Counted from the stretch's first letter, positions 33,901 to 42,955 are shown. The stretch: 64,000 bases of DNA from Deltaproteobacteria bacterium (GCA_016704445.1 JADJAE010000161.1:1-64000), one strand, 5' to 3'. The notes: generated by a model not told the origin, from the letters alone. A program made the numbers and translations.

Positions 33901-35625
33901 ATGCGCTCCCGGAGGCGCGCCCGGGTGGATGCGCTCGCGGCCACGCTGCCGAAGGCCCTGGGCGAATGCTTTCGCCGGAGGCACGCGCCGGCCTCGAAGG
34001 AGCCCGCGAGGGTGGCCCCGAGCGCCGACGACGCCCGCTGGCGCTGGATGCTCTCGGTGGTGCAGCGCATCAACGCCGAGCCGAGGCTCCCCCCGCTGCT
34101 CGACCGGGTGATGGACGCGATCATCGAGCTCACGGGCGCGTCGCGGGGCTTCCTGCTGCTGCGGGAGCCCGACGGGACGCTGAAGGTGCGCAACGCCCGC
34201 AACCTCGGGGAGCGCGACCTCGTGGGCGACGAGGCGGTGCTGTCTCGCTCCATCGCCGAGCGCGTGGCGACCACGGGGGAGCCGGTGGTGACCATCGACG
34301 CCAGCACCGACCAGCGCTTCGACGCGACGCAGAGCGTGCTCGGGCTGCGGCTGCGCTCGGTGCTGGCGGTGCCGCTGCGGGTGCGCGGCGAGGTCGCGGG
34401 GACCATCTACGTCGACGACCGGATGCGCGCCGGGGCCTTCGATGAGCGGGCCCGCTCGCTGGCGCTGGCCTTCGCCGACGCGGCTGCGGTGGCCATCGAC
34501 AACGCCCGCTCCCGTGCGGAGCTCCGGCGCTCGTTGCGGCGCTCGGAGCGCCTCGCCGACGAGCTCGAGCGCGCGCTCGCGAGGCAGCGGGCGGAGCTGG
34601 AGACCGTGCGTCGCTCGGTGGACCCGGCGGCCACGCGCGGTCACTACGACGCGCTGATCGGCCGCGGGGACGCGATGCGGCGGATGCTGGCGCTGCTCGA
34701 CCGGGTGGCGCCGACGCCGATGCCGGTGCTGCTCCAGGGGGAGTCGGGGACGGGCAAGGAGCTGGTGGCGAGAGCGATCCATGACAACAGCCCGAGGGCG
34801 CAGCGACCCTTCGTGGCGGAGAACTGCGGTGCGATCCCCGAGACGCTGCTGGAGAGCACCCTCTTCGGTCATGTGAAGGGGGCCTTCACCGGCGCCGACC
34901 GCTCGCGCGCCGGGCTCTTCGAGGCGGCCGACGGGGGGACGCTCTTCCTCGACGAGATCGGGGAGATGTCCCCGGCGATGCAGTCGCGCCTGCTGCGGGT
35001 GTTGCAGGAGGGGGAGGTGCGGCCGGTGGGCGGCGAGCGGGTGCGTCGCGTGGACGTCCGGGTGGTGGCGGCGACGCACCGTGACCTGCCCGAGATGGTC
35101 AGCCGCGGGACCTTCCGTGAGGACCTCTACTATCGCCTCGCGGTGATCGTGGTGAGGGTTCCGTCGCTGCGCGACCGTCGCGAGGACATCCCCGACCTCG
35201 TGGCGCACTTCCTACGGCAGGGCGCTCGTCGGGACGTGAACATCGACCGCGCGGCCCTGGCGGCCCTCTGCGCGGCGCCGTGGCCGGGCAACGTCCGCCA
35301 GCTCCAGAGCGAGGTGCTGCGGGCGGCGGTGCTGGCGGAGGAGGTGATCCGAGGGGAGCACCTGACGGTGACGGCCGAGGTGCGCGCTCCGTCGGGCGGG
35401 CACACGGGCCTCGACCTGCGCAACGCCGTCGAGGACGTGGAGCGGGCGATGGTGCTGCAAGCGCTGGCCGAGCACGGGGGCAACCAGACCCACGCGGCGA
35501 AGACGCTCGGGCTGTCGCGGTTCGGGCTTCAGAAGAAGCTGAGGAGGCTAGGGGTCTCCGCGCGAGATGTGAGCGCGGCGGAGGGAGGGAGCGGGGCGAT
35601 CAGAGCTGCGCGCCGACCTGCTTGA
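30931..35625 (+). CDS. Giant Ser/Thr kinase - STAND - TPR - GAF - sigma-54 activator fusion
   Basis: It is about 1564 residues from GTG 30931, which has AAAGG 9 bases upstream. Domains in order: a Hanks-type kinase (about 10-270) with Lys in CAVKVQ, catalytic HGDVKPSN (HGD instead of HRD) and VDLG (instead of DFG); a P-loop-like segment GPEGSGRRRL (about 310), suggesting a STAND/AAA ATPase; a helical TPR-like array (about 550-1020); a GAF domain (about 1040-1190); a coiled coil; and a sigma-54 AAA+ domain with GESGTGKE, the sigma-54 contact GAFTGAD and GGTLFLDEIGEMS. A Fis-type HTH (NQTHAAKTLGLSRFGLQKKL) ends it. It should activate sigma-54 promoters in response to a small ligand and kinase state. 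It overlaps the SOD gene by 26 bases at the 3' ends. Confidence 0.9.
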   Translation: MDGINAGSIVAGRYRIVARLGGGEEGSVWKAADLRAGGEACAVKVQHRAIDASHARLLLSLDHPHLARTRDLGSLPGGGSFAVMDLVEGVSLDAVSETAAVVRAGVCVAGALEALHAVGIVHGDVKPSNILVRGDRAVLVDLGAAIGVGERSAGLRGSLAFAAPEALFGAATPSRDLYALGVSLAMALGGGHPLVADATDARAVLASLGGPEILQEGVFARIPGPLRSVIAACVATDPSERPSSAGSFLRRWSLDGARWLPETGAVRAWTTDDEAVPAAPRWQGDRTEAARVAEAIAAAMGGASAGVILVGPEGSGRRRLLEDALRLSRVAAASRGEVLAREDGTPAPCERPTVFVMEDASPEALSAALATVERSRRFGVDAPMAVLATSAQAPGGARVSAFERTPLSGEAMGALLSELHRAPVAGAVVERWRAATGGWSGRVVRAVRAVGPSAIPTAAVGAEGTPGEGASPEGLTASAARLLRGLALVRSAVALDALAEVFGDALGEAVAGLRERGLIALEGGRVAATVASAAPLEGERGWVIALAGALGSRHPRGAGAAARLFAWAGDREGATRETVRALAEGSAPIAERIALLREAGAWADPTSLAALLCRAGRHGEARALTEGASTPTAVLLHGEILLRAGERDAVDAWVARHVAEGGAKGVAAGVIGLRATFDRGAMPSRSEVDAVVSAATAEGSEELVALRALEVAALVALAADDRAEASARCEAWARRLGDRAAGEPRAAGVRGMLAQRSGDLAGAASAYREAWEAASRDGDVRAAATYLMNLGAAALEAGALGEAYLAMRRSVSLFAAEGQPASVARALANLGSLSVWIGAEEESRALLRRAREAAAEAGDALTARWVDALRSEADGGSRAPVEADAVRELGAAALADELRARWSIGAIGSGALEPAAAAMGAPRSDEGAMAAIARLALAVAGHPRYGALEPAEQRARRAVEADASVEHELLLLQWSEGAAEVAGDRGRAESMRSRRRARVDALAATLPKALGECFRRRHAPASKEPARVAPSADDARWRWMLSVVQRINAEPRLPPLLDRVMDAIIELTGASRGFLLLREPDGTLKVRNARNLGERDLVGDEAVLSRSIAERVATTGEPVVTIDASTDQRFDATQSVLGLRLRSVLAVPLRVRGEVAGTIYVDDRMRAGAFDERARSLALAFADAAAVAIDNARSRAELRRSLRRSERLADELERALARQRAELETVRRSVDPAATRGHYDALIGRGDAMRRMLALLDRVAPTPMPVLLQGESGTGKELVARAIHDNSPRAQRPFVAENCGAIPETLLESTLFGHVKGAFTGADRSRAGLFEAADGGTLFLDEIGEMSPAMQSRLLRVLQEGEVRPVGGERVRRVDVRVVAATHRDLPEMVSRGTFREDLYYRLAVIVVRVPSLRDRREDIPDLVAHFLRQGARRDVNIDRAALAALCAAPWPGNVRQLQSEVLRAAVLAEEVIRGEHLTVTAEVRAPSGGHTGLDLRNAVEDVERAMVLQALAEHGGNQTHAAKTLGLSRFGLQKKLRRLGVSARDVSAAEGGSGAIRAARRPA

Positions 35626-36202
35626 AGCGGTTGGAGAGCACGTCCCAGTTGAGCCCCGAGAGGATCGACTCGACGTACTTCGCCTTGCCGGTCTGGTAGT
35701 CGAAGAAGTAGGCGTGCTCCCAGGCGTCGAAGGCCGCCATCACGTGCACGTTGGCGAAGAGCCCGATGTGGTGCTCGCCCTGCACCAGGTTGTTGATGAG
35801 CTTCTTCGAGTCGTAGTCGTAGCAGAGCAGGGTCCAGCCGTGGCCGCTCATGAGGCAGGCCTTGGTGTCGGCGACCCAGGCGTCGAAGCTCCCGAAGCTG
35901 TTGCCGATGAAGTCCTTCACGCCGGCGCTCGGCGCGGTCGAGCCGTCGCCCAGGCCCTCGAAGTACATCTCGTGGAGCACGGTGCCGTTGAAGGCGACGG
36001 GCTCGCGGCGGCGCAGCTCGGAGTACTCGTTGAAGCTGTAGTTGGGGGTGCTGCGGTCGGCCGCGGCGAGCTTCGTGGTGATCTCGTTGAGCTTCGTGAC
36101 GTAGCCCTTGTAGAGGGTGAAGTGCGCCTGCAGCTGGGCGTCCGAGAGGCCCTTGGCCTTGCCGCCCAGGAGGTGATCGAAGTTCTTCGGTTCGCGTGCC
36201 AT
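35600..36202 (-). CDS. Superoxide dismutase, Fe/Mn family
   Basis: The 200-residue protein keeps the four metal ligands of the family: His in AHFTLYKGYV, His in TVLHEMYFEGL, and Asp plus His in FDAWEHAYFFDYQ. It dismutates superoxide to peroxide and oxygen. NLVQGEHHIGLF and the sequence before it differ from the enteric SodA/SodB pattern, so the metal cannot be called. There is no signal peptide, so the enzyme is cytoplasmic. AAGGAGT precedes ATG 36202. A perfect 9-bp hairpin lies 43 bases upstream and may be an operator or part of the leader. Confidence 0.92.
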   Translation of the reverse strand: MAREPKNFDHLLGGKAKGLSDAQLQAHFTLYKGYVTKLNEITTKLAAADRSTPNYSFNEYSELRRREPVAFNGTVLHEMYFEGLGDGSTAPSAGVKDFIGNSFGSFDAWVADTKACLMSGHGWTLLCYDYDSKKLINNLVQGEHHIGLFANVHVMAAFDAWEHAYFFDYQTGKAKYVESILSGLNWDVLSNRFKQVGAQL

Positions 36203-36244
36203 GGTCCGACTCCTTGATGAGTGTTTTGGAAGCTCAGGCGCCCA

Positions 36245-36265
36245 CCGACGGCCATCGGCCGTCGG
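36245..36265. promoter_or_regulatory. 9-bp perfect hairpin between SOD and lipoprotein genes
   Basis: CCGACGGCC (36245-36253) and GGCCGTCGG (36257-36265) are exact inverted arms around ATC. The element sits in the 175-base region between divergent starts at 36202 and 36378, next to the AT-richer patch GATGAGTGTTTTGG. Operator and leader hairpin are both possible. The rest of the gap shows no other clear element. Confidence 0.4.
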
Positions 36266-36377
36266 ATGGGGCGGATCGTGGGTACCGCCCTCACCAGCGC
36301 GGCGCAATACCTGGAGTCCACCGCGCGACACGTCGACGGTGAAAGCGCTGCAGTGCTGCGGTACGAAAGGCATCACC

Positions 36378-37695
36378 GTGAATACAAGACGCCTGGGCTC
36401 CCTTTTCGTCGTCACCTTCCTCGCGGCCTGTGATCAGGGCCCCTCGGTAGGCCCCCTCGCAAGACGCCGGGCTCGACGCGCCCGTCGTCGCGGACGACTC
36501 GCCCGCGGTCGACGCGCCCGACACCGGCGCCGACGCGCCTCCCCTCCCCTACGACGCGGGCGCCCCGCCGAGCTGCGAGGGCGACGGCTTCGTGCGCCCC
36601 ATCGGAGCCGCCACCGAGGGCTACAGCGACGGCGAGGTCGCGGGATTGGTTCCGTATCGCGGGGGCTTCCTCGCGCTGTGGAGGGAGAGCGCGCTCCGAG
36701 GCGTCGACGGCGCGGTGCCAGGGCGCGACCAGATCACCCTGTTCACCGTCGATCCCAACGGAGCTGCGCAGCGCGAGGCGGCGGTGGTGCGCTCCACCGC
36801 GGGCACCCGCATCGACCTCTCGACCCCGACGCTCACCCGCGCGGGCGAAGGCGCGATGGTGCTCTTCCGGGAGAGCGTCGGGGCTCCCGGCGACGCCGAC
36901 TTCACCACGCGGATCATGGCCGCGCCCATCGACGCCAGCGGCGCACCCTCGGCGCCCTCGCCGGTGCTGCCCGGGTACAGCGACCCGATCGCCACGGGGC
37001 TCGCGTCGGGCGTGACCCTCGGTCTCGCGTCGCGCGTCGTGGAGGTGCTGGACGGCGGCGTGGTCGTGGCGGCGCCCGGGGCGTTTCGGGTGCGGCCGAG
37101 CGGCGAGCTCGCGGCCGCGGCCATCGACGTGACGGCCTTCATCCCCGCGTCGGCGGAGAACGTCGTGCTGCGCCCCGACGGCGACGCCGCAGCGGTCATC
37201 TACAAGCGGGGCTCGGACGTGTACGTCGTGCGCTTCGACCAGGGAGGCCTCGTCGACAGCCGCGGCCCGCGCGTCACGCGCAACCTGCTCATCCCGAGCA
37301 TCGACGACGGCGCCCTGCTCGCCGACGGCGTCATCGTGGCCTGGAGCGAGGAGCTCAACGGCCAGGCCGTCGTCGCCACCGCCGTGCTCGGCGTCGACGG
37401 GACGCTGCGGGCGCGGCGGGTGATCGAGCAGTTCGTGGGCTCGCCCCCGCCGGTCACGGTGGTGCCCTCTTACGGCGGAGCGACGGCGCTCTGGCTGAGA
37501 GACGGGCTGATGCGGGGCGCGACGATCCAGCCCGACGGCGTGGTGCGAGCGGCCTTCGACGGGCCCCGCGTCTCCGAGGGGGCCGGACGCATCGCCGCGG
37601 TGGGCAGCGGTCGGCGGGTGTCGGCGATCGTGCAGACCGGGCCGCGGGGGCGGCGCGGGGTGGCGTTTACCAGGTTCTGTATTCCGACGCCCTGA
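36378..37695 (+). CDS. Lipoprotein with DAP-rich linker, unknown function (one frameshift)
   Basis: It starts at GTG 36378 with a good lipoprotein signal (TRRLGSLFVVTFLAAC). A single-base error in the C5 run at 36452-36456 shifts the frame. The continuation DAGLDAPVVADDSPAVDAPD and DTGADAPPLPYDAGAP is in frame with the remaining 400 residues. The mature domain consists of repeated strands of about 45 residues (GGFLALWRESALRG, GAMVLFRESVG, GVIVAWSEELNGQ, GGATALWLRDGLM), which look like the blades of a beta-propeller. No catalytic motif is seen. The stop is 5 bases from the convergent stop at 37701. Confidence 0.65.
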
Positions 37696-37700
37696 GACGA

Positions 37701-39509
37701 TCAGCGCGCCGGGCGGCGCTCGATCACCTGGAGCTGGGTGCCCAGGAGGCCAGCGATCACCGCGCCGTCGTCGGAGATGACGAGGTCGCGGAGCTGCGCG
37801 GTGCGCCCCTCCAGGCCCTCGACCGGGCGGAGCTTCCACCCGGTGGCCCCGCGCACCCAGAGCCCGTTGAGCCCCGGCAGCACGGCCCAGACGCCGTTGA
37901 CGCTCACCGGCCCGCCTGGGGCGAAGCCTGGCCCCAGCCGCTGGGACATCAGCACCGCCGTCGACCGGGCGGCGCCGACCCACCAGAGCCGGCCCTCGAT
38001 GGAGACCAGCACCCGGTCGCGCTGGGCGCCCATCACCTGCGTCGAGGGAGGACCCAGCACCCGCATCGCCTCGGGGTTGGTCGCGCAGACGCCGCCAGGA
38101 TCGACCGAGGCGTAGGTGTGCACCGGCCAGCGCGTGAGCCCCGGTGGCGTGGCCGCAGCGCCCGCAGGGACCGGCTCGCAGGGCTGCGCGGGGTCGCAGA
38201 GGAGGAGGCTCACCCCGTCGCAGCGGGAGCCCACCCCGACGACCACGCCCACTCCTGGGATGGTCGCGAGCAGCTCGCGCGCCGAGCCGGCGGCGCCCGG
38301 GACGAAGGCCAGCGAGGCCATGTCGACGCGACCGCCCTGGAGCCCGCGCACCATCACCGCCGGAGGGCGCACCGGGAGGTCGAAGGCGATGGAGCCCACG
38401 CGCCCGGGAGCGCTGGTATCGAGGGGCATCCCGACAAAGGGGCCGGTGCGGGCGCGCCAGCCGCGGTCGGTCGTGGTCGCGCGGCGCAGGTCGGCCTCCA
38501 GCTCTGCCCAGGCCGAGGCGTGCTCGGGCATCGCCGCGAGGGCGCGCGCGATCTGCTCCGCCGCGGGCAGCTCGCCAAGCCCCAGCATCGCGGCCACCCG
38601 GATGCGCGCTCGATCTCGCACCCCGCCCGCGGCCCCGCAGCTCACCCCTCGGGCTCCATCGACAGTGATCCGGGCGGCGCCTTCCTCCACGCAAAGCGCC
38701 CGCCGCAGCGCGCCGATGCCCCGCTCCGCCTCCAGGGCGCGGACGCTCGTGGTCCGCCGCATCGCCGACTGGCGCACCGACTGGCTCGCCAGGGTGAACG
38801 ACGCCGCGGGCTCGGCCACGTCGCGGGAGAGCGCCCCGCTGCGATCGATGTACACGAGCCTCGCCTCCGGGGCCGTGTCCGCCGCGTCCGCCGGGCGCAC
38901 CGCGATGCGCAGCTCGTCGGCGTCGTCCTGATCGCGATCCTCCGCGGTGACCTCGGCGGTGACCTCGGCGACGCCCGCCGGAGCGGCCTCCACGACGACC
39001 ACGCTGCGGGTGCGAGGCGCGTTGCCGCGGGAGACCCAGCGCGACTCCGCCCGGGCGCCGCATCGGGCGGTGACCACCACCGATCGCGGCGAGGTGGCGC
39101 GCAGCGAGGCGCTGATGCAGTTGGGCGTCGACGGCGCGGTGCCCGCGATCACCTCGCGGCGCAGCGCTCCGGCCTCGGCCACCACGCGCAGCAGGTCGAG
39201 GGCCTCGCCGTTGATGCCGACCCGGTAGACCCATGTCTCCGCGACGGGGCCGACCACCGGCAGCGCGAGCGACGCGATGAAGCGCTCGGCGGGCTCTGCG
39301 GCGAGCGTGAGCGCCCCGACGGTGAGCGTGCGCCCCTCGCCCGGAACCTGCGCCGACGTCACCACCGCGAAGCGGGGAACGTCCGCCCGGGGGACGTCTA
39401 CCGCCGGGGGCTCGATGCGCACGCCGCCCTCGAAGTCCACCCGTGGCGGCGTGCGGGGACAGCCCACGGCGCCCACCGCGAGGAGCACCCCGGCCCGCAG
39501 CCCCCTCAC
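37701..39509 (-). CDS. Lipoprotein of unknown function, last gene of RNase R block
   Basis: About 602 residues from GTG 39509. The start is fixed by the GTGA overlap with the rnr stop and by the signal that follows (LRAGVLLAVGAVGC, Cys17). Residues about 30-260 are beta-rich. About 290-400 contain helical, TPR-like sequence (AAMLGLGELPAAEQIARALA). The C-terminal 180 residues have repeated strands (VLVSIEGRLWWVGAA, GVWAVLPGLNGLWVRG, DLVISDDGAVIAGLLG) suggesting propeller blades. No family is recognised. Overlap with rnr implies translational coupling. Confidence 0.65.
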   Translation of the reverse strand: MRGLRAGVLLAVGAVGCPRTPPRVDFEGGVRIEPPAVDVPRADVPRFAVVTSAQVPGEGRTLTVGALTLAAEPAERFIASLALPVVGPVAETWVYRVGINGEALDLLRVVAEAGALRREVIAGTAPSTPNCISASLRATSPRSVVVTARCGARAESRWVSRGNAPRTRSVVVVEAAPAGVAEVTAEVTAEDRDQDDADELRIAVRPADAADTAPEARLVYIDRSGALSRDVAEPAASFTLASQSVRQSAMRRTTSVRALEAERGIGALRRALCVEEGAARITVDGARGVSCGAAGGVRDRARIRVAAMLGLGELPAAEQIARALAAMPEHASAWAELEADLRRATTTDRGWRARTGPFVGMPLDTSAPGRVGSIAFDLPVRPPAVMVRGLQGGRVDMASLAFVPGAAGSARELLATIPGVGVVVGVGSRCDGVSLLLCDPAQPCEPVPAGAAATPPGLTRWPVHTYASVDPGGVCATNPEAMRVLGPPSTQVMGAQRDRVLVSIEGRLWWVGAARSTAVLMSQRLGPGFAPGGPVSVNGVWAVLPGLNGLWVRGATGWKLRPVEGLEGRTAQLRDLVISDDGAVIAGLLGTQLQVIERRPAR

Positions 39510-41746
39510 CGCTTGCGCCCCCGCTTCTGCACCTGCGGTCGCGGCGCGGGGCCGCGCTTCTTGACCCCCCCCTTGCCCTTCTTCTCCCGCTCCGGGCCTG
39601 AGCGTCGCAGGGACTCCTTCGCCTCGCCCGCGAGGCGCAGCGAGATGGTGCGCCGGGCGAGCGAGATCTCCGCGATCTCCACGGTGAGCTGATCGCCCAC
39701 CTGGAAGATCATCCCGGTGCGGCTCGATCGCAGGCGTAGCCCGAGGTCGTCGGCCTCCCACGATCCCGCGGCGACGGACTCCAGCGGCAGCAGCCCGGTG
39801 AGGAAGGGAGCGTCGATGTCGAGGTACACCCCGAGGCTGCCGAAGCCCACGACCGTGGCCAGGTGCACCTCGCCCAGGTGGAGGCGCGCCACCTCGCAGC
39901 GGTAGAGGTCGAGCACCTCGCGCTCGACGTCGACCGCGCGCCGCTCGAGGCGGGAGCAGTCGGCCGCGGCGACGCTGAGTCCCGTGGCGTCGGTGCGCTT
40001 CGACGGGTCGCGCAGCCAGCGACGCACCTCGCGGTGCACCAGCAGGTCGGGGTAGCGACGGATCGGCGAGGTGAAGTGCAGGTACGCCGTCGCCGCGAGG
40101 CCGCGGTGCCCGGTGTTGAACTCGCTGTACCGGGCCTGCGGCATCGCCCGGAGCAGCAGCATCCCCAGCACCCGGGCCTCGGGCTTTCCACGGAGGGTGC
40201 GGAGGAAATCCGAGAGCATCCGCGGCGAGTCGATGGCCTCGTCGTCGATGGGGTGCCCGAGCGCCTGCGCCGCCGCCATGAAGCGCTGGAACGCCTCGCC
40301 CTGAGGCCCGCCGTGCACCCGGTAGATGGCCGCGAGGCCCTCCTGCACGCAGATCTCCGCGACGATCTCGTTGGCCAGGAGCATCAGGTCTTCGATGAGC
40401 GCGTAGGCGCGCTTCACCCCCGGGTCGCGCTTGCTCTGGATGATGTCGATCGGGGTAAGGTTGTCCTCGGCGAAGCGCACCCGCCCCTCAGGCAGGTCGA
40501 AGTCGAGCGAGCCCCGGCGCTGGCGCTTCGCGCGCAGCGTCGCGGAGCACTGGTCGGCGGTGGTCACCATCGCCCGCAGCTCGTCGCTGAGCGGAGCGGC
40601 GGGGCCCTCGTCGGACCACCCCATCGCCCGGGCTACGCCGCCGTAGGTGAGGCGGGCGTGCGAGCGCATCACGGCCTCCATCAGCCGCGCCTCGACGACG
40701 GTGCCCTCGCGGGTGAGCGTGGCCTCGAGGGCCATCGCGAGGCGGTCTTCGTCTGGGAGCAGCGACGCGATGCGGCCGGAGATCTCCTGAGGCAGCATCG
40801 AGACGGCGCGGTCGGGCAGGTAGACGCTGGTGCCTCGCTCGGCGGCGTGACGGTCGAGCGCAGTGCCGAGGGGGACGTAGTGGGAGACGTCGGCGATGGC
40901 GACGGTGACGTCCCAGCCGCCGTCGGGCCTCGCCACGACGTAGACGGCGTCGTCGTGGTCGCGCGCGTCGTCGGGGTCGATGGTGACCAGCGGGCGGCTG
41001 CGCAGGTCGACGCGCCCTACCGCGTCTTCAGCGGACACCGTCGTGGGGAGCCTGGCCACCTCTTCGAGCACGTCTCCCGCGGTGGGCAGCTCGATGCCCT
41101 CGCGCACGGTGACCTTGCGCACCTCGGTGGCCAGCGCGCCCGGCTCTCCGAGCACCTCGGTCACCCTCGCCATCGGGACCTCGCCCACGTGCGAGGGCCA
41201 CTTCTCGATGAACGCGACCACCACCTGGCCGTCACGCCCTACGACGTCCCCCTCGATCATGATGGGACCTCGGATGCGGGCGTCTTCGGGCTCCAGCCAC
41301 GAGCCCTTCGGGCGGGCCCGCAGGACGCCCGGCACCATCGGGGAGCGGCGCTTGAGCACCGCGGTGACGGCGCCCTCGCGCCCCCGAGCGCCGGGGCGGG
41401 CGACGGCCTCGACGAGGTCTCCGTGCATCGCACCGAGCACGCCGTTGGGGGCGATGAACACGTCCCCCTCTCCGTCGTTGGCCTCGACGAAGCCGAAGCC
41501 GCGCGGGTTCTGGATGAAGCGACCCTCGACCCTCGCGCCCTGGTCGCGCGGCAGCCGGTAGCGCCCGCCGGGCATCGCGTGCACGAGCCCGCGCTCCACC
41601 AGCCGGTCGAGCGCGTCGGTCACGCTGCGGCGCGAGGCGGGGCCTTCGTCGAGCGCCGCGAGCACCTCCATGATGTGGAGGGCGCGCGTCGGGTGCGCCG
41701 AGAAGACCTGGAGGAGCCTGCCATCATCGAGAGCCTTTCGCGCCAT
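39506..41746 (-). CDS. rnr: Ribonuclease R
   Basis: About 746 residues from ATG 41746, chosen because GAGAG lies 8 bases upstream; a GTG at 41755 is an alternative. Domains in order: an N-terminal winged-helix-like segment, cold-shock RNA-binding domains (RGFGFVEANDGEGDVFI), the RNB catalytic domain with the metal-binding Asp cluster TIDPDDARDHDDAVYV and HFTSPIRRYPDLLVHR, and an S1 domain with TVVGFGSLGVYLDIDAPF. A Lys/Arg-rich tail (EREKKGKGGVKKRG) follows. It degrades structured RNA 3' to 5' and acts in ribosome and tmRNA quality control. It overlaps the lipoprotein gene downstream. Confidence 0.95.
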   Translation of the reverse strand: MARKALDDGRLLQVFSAHPTRALHIMEVLAALDEGPASRRSVTDALDRLVERGLVHAMPGGRYRLPRDQGARVEGRFIQNPRGFGFVEANDGEGDVFIAPNGVLGAMHGDLVEAVARPGARGREGAVTAVLKRRSPMVPGVLRARPKGSWLEPEDARIRGPIMIEGDVVGRDGQVVVAFIEKWPSHVGEVPMARVTEVLGEPGALATEVRKVTVREGIELPTAGDVLEEVARLPTTVSAEDAVGRVDLRSRPLVTIDPDDARDHDDAVYVVARPDGGWDVTVAIADVSHYVPLGTALDRHAAERGTSVYLPDRAVSMLPQEISGRIASLLPDEDRLAMALEATLTREGTVVEARLMEAVMRSHARLTYGGVARAMGWSDEGPAAPLSDELRAMVTTADQCSATLRAKRQRRGSLDFDLPEGRVRFAEDNLTPIDIIQSKRDPGVKRAYALIEDLMLLANEIVAEICVQEGLAAIYRVHGGPQGEAFQRFMAAAQALGHPIDDEAIDSPRMLSDFLRTLRGKPEARVLGMLLLRAMPQARYSEFNTGHRGLAATAYLHFTSPIRRYPDLLVHREVRRWLRDPSKRTDATGLSVAAADCSRLERRAVDVEREVLDLYRCEVARLHLGEVHLATVVGFGSLGVYLDIDAPFLTGLLPLESVAAGSWEADDLGLRLRSSRTGMIFQVGDQLTVEIAEISLARRTISLRLAGEAKESLRRSGPEREKKGKGGVKKRGPAPRPQVQKRGRKR

Positions 41747-41792
41747 TGGGCGCACTCTCTACGGCTGGAGGATCGCCGGTCAAGGCGAGTTC

Positions 41793-42950
41793 TCAGGGCG
41801 TTCCGGCGATGGCGTGCAGCGCGCCGTCGTCGGCGCCCACCACGAGGAGGCCGTCGGCGAGGAGCCGAGGGCCGCTGTCGACGTCGGCCCCGATGCTCAC
41901 CCGCCACGCCTCGGTGTTGTCCGGAGCGACCGCGTGGAGCTGGTCGTCCTCGCCGCCCAGGTAGGCCCAGCCGTCGCGGTCGACGCACGCGCGCGACCTC
42001 ACCGGACCGCCCGTCGCCACTCGGAACACCTGCGTCCCGTCCGCCACTCTCAGCCCATAGATGCCGCCGTCCTCGGTGCCCACGACGATCACCCCATCGG
42101 GCCGTAGCGCGGGCGTCGCGCGCACCCCGAGTCGCCTCGCCGCGCCTTCGGTGCGGAAGCTCCATCGGGTCTCGCCCAGCGCGTCGATGCAGCGCACCGT
42201 CCCGTCCGCGAGGCCCACCACGAAGGCCCCGTCGGTCAGGGCGAGCGGGCCGCCGTAGAGGAAGCTCCCCAGCTCGACGCGACGGACCAGCCGACCGTCG
42301 GCCGGGGCGATCACCGCGACGCTGCCTCGCAGCTCAGGCACCAGCACCTCGCCGCCGGGAGCGCGGGCCAGCGGGCCGTAGACGTGGCCTGCGAGCGGTG
42401 CGGTCCAGCGCAGCTCGCCGGTGCGGGAGAAGGCGCGCAGGTCGCCGGAGGCCACCAGCAGCTCGCCGTCCGGGAGCGCGAAGACCGGCGAGTCCATGTC
42501 CTGCGGGAGCGTCGCCCGCCAGGTCACGGAGCCGCGCGCGTCGAGGGCCACCACCTCGCGGGCGTCGCTGCCGATCACCGTCAGCTCTCCCACGGACGCG
42601 GGCGACGAGAACACCCGCGAGGGTCGGCGGTGCGACCAGCGCACGATGCCGTCGCGGTCGACGGCCTGGATGGTTCCGTCGAGGGAGCCGAAGACCGCCC
42701 AGCCGTCGCGGGTGAGCCCCGGCGAGGAGAACACCCGCCGCCCGGTGCGCACCCGCCAGAGCACCGTAGGGTCGCGGTGCGGCCCGCGGAGCACCCCGCC
42801 GTCGACCCCCAGCGCGGGCGTCGCCGAGGACGACACGAAGAGCGGCGCGCGGCGGTGGTGGGCGACCTCCTGCGCGGGGAGCGAGCGGCCGCCGCCGAGC
42901 CCGCACAGGCCCAGCGCCGCGACCACCGCGCCGACTCGAGAGCGAGCCAT
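41793..42950 (-). CDS. Exported PQQ-type beta-propeller protein (BamB-like fold)
   Basis: The 385-residue protein has a Sec signal (VGAVVAALGLCGLGGG, then SLPAQE). The mature part is eight or so repeats of about 40 residues with the PQQ/WD-like pattern: GWAVFGSLDGTIQAVDRDG, TVIGSDAREVVALDARG, AFVVGLADGTVRCIDALG and VIVVGTEDGGIYGLRVADG. Each repeat ends in Trp/Phe before the next. This is the propeller of BamB and related scaffold proteins. It lacks a BamB lipobox. It is encoded 5 bases after the TPR gene and 46 bases before rnr, so it likely acts with the TPR proteins. Confidence 0.85.
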   Translation of the reverse strand: MARSRVGAVVAALGLCGLGGGRSLPAQEVAHHRRAPLFVSSSATPALGVDGGVLRGPHRDPTVLWRVRTGRRVFSSPGLTRDGWAVFGSLDGTIQAVDRDGIVRWSHRRPSRVFSSPASVGELTVIGSDAREVVALDARGSVTWRATLPQDMDSPVFALPDGELLVASGDLRAFSRTGELRWTAPLAGHVYGPLARAPGGEVLVPELRGSVAVIAPADGRLVRRVELGSFLYGGPLALTDGAFVVGLADGTVRCIDALGETRWSFRTEGAARRLGVRATPALRPDGVIVVGTEDGGIYGLRVADGTQVFRVATGGPVRSRACVDRDGWAYLGGEDDQLHAVAPDNTEAWRVSIGADVDSGPRLLADGLLVVGADDGALHAIAGTP

Positions 42951-42955
42951 CACGC

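Noticed and set aside
31570..35208. A 1212-codon reverse frame across the giant regulator
   Set aside because: The forward strand carries kinase, GAF, AAA+ and HTH motifs in one continuous frame. The reverse frame is Arg/Pro-rich antisense text, as expected in high G+C DNA.
36412..39234. A 940-codon reverse frame
   Set aside because: It runs antisense to the forward lipoprotein at 36378-37695 and, past 37701, is read out of frame through the reverse-strand lipoprotein gene. The text is Gly/Arg/Ala-rich with no motif.
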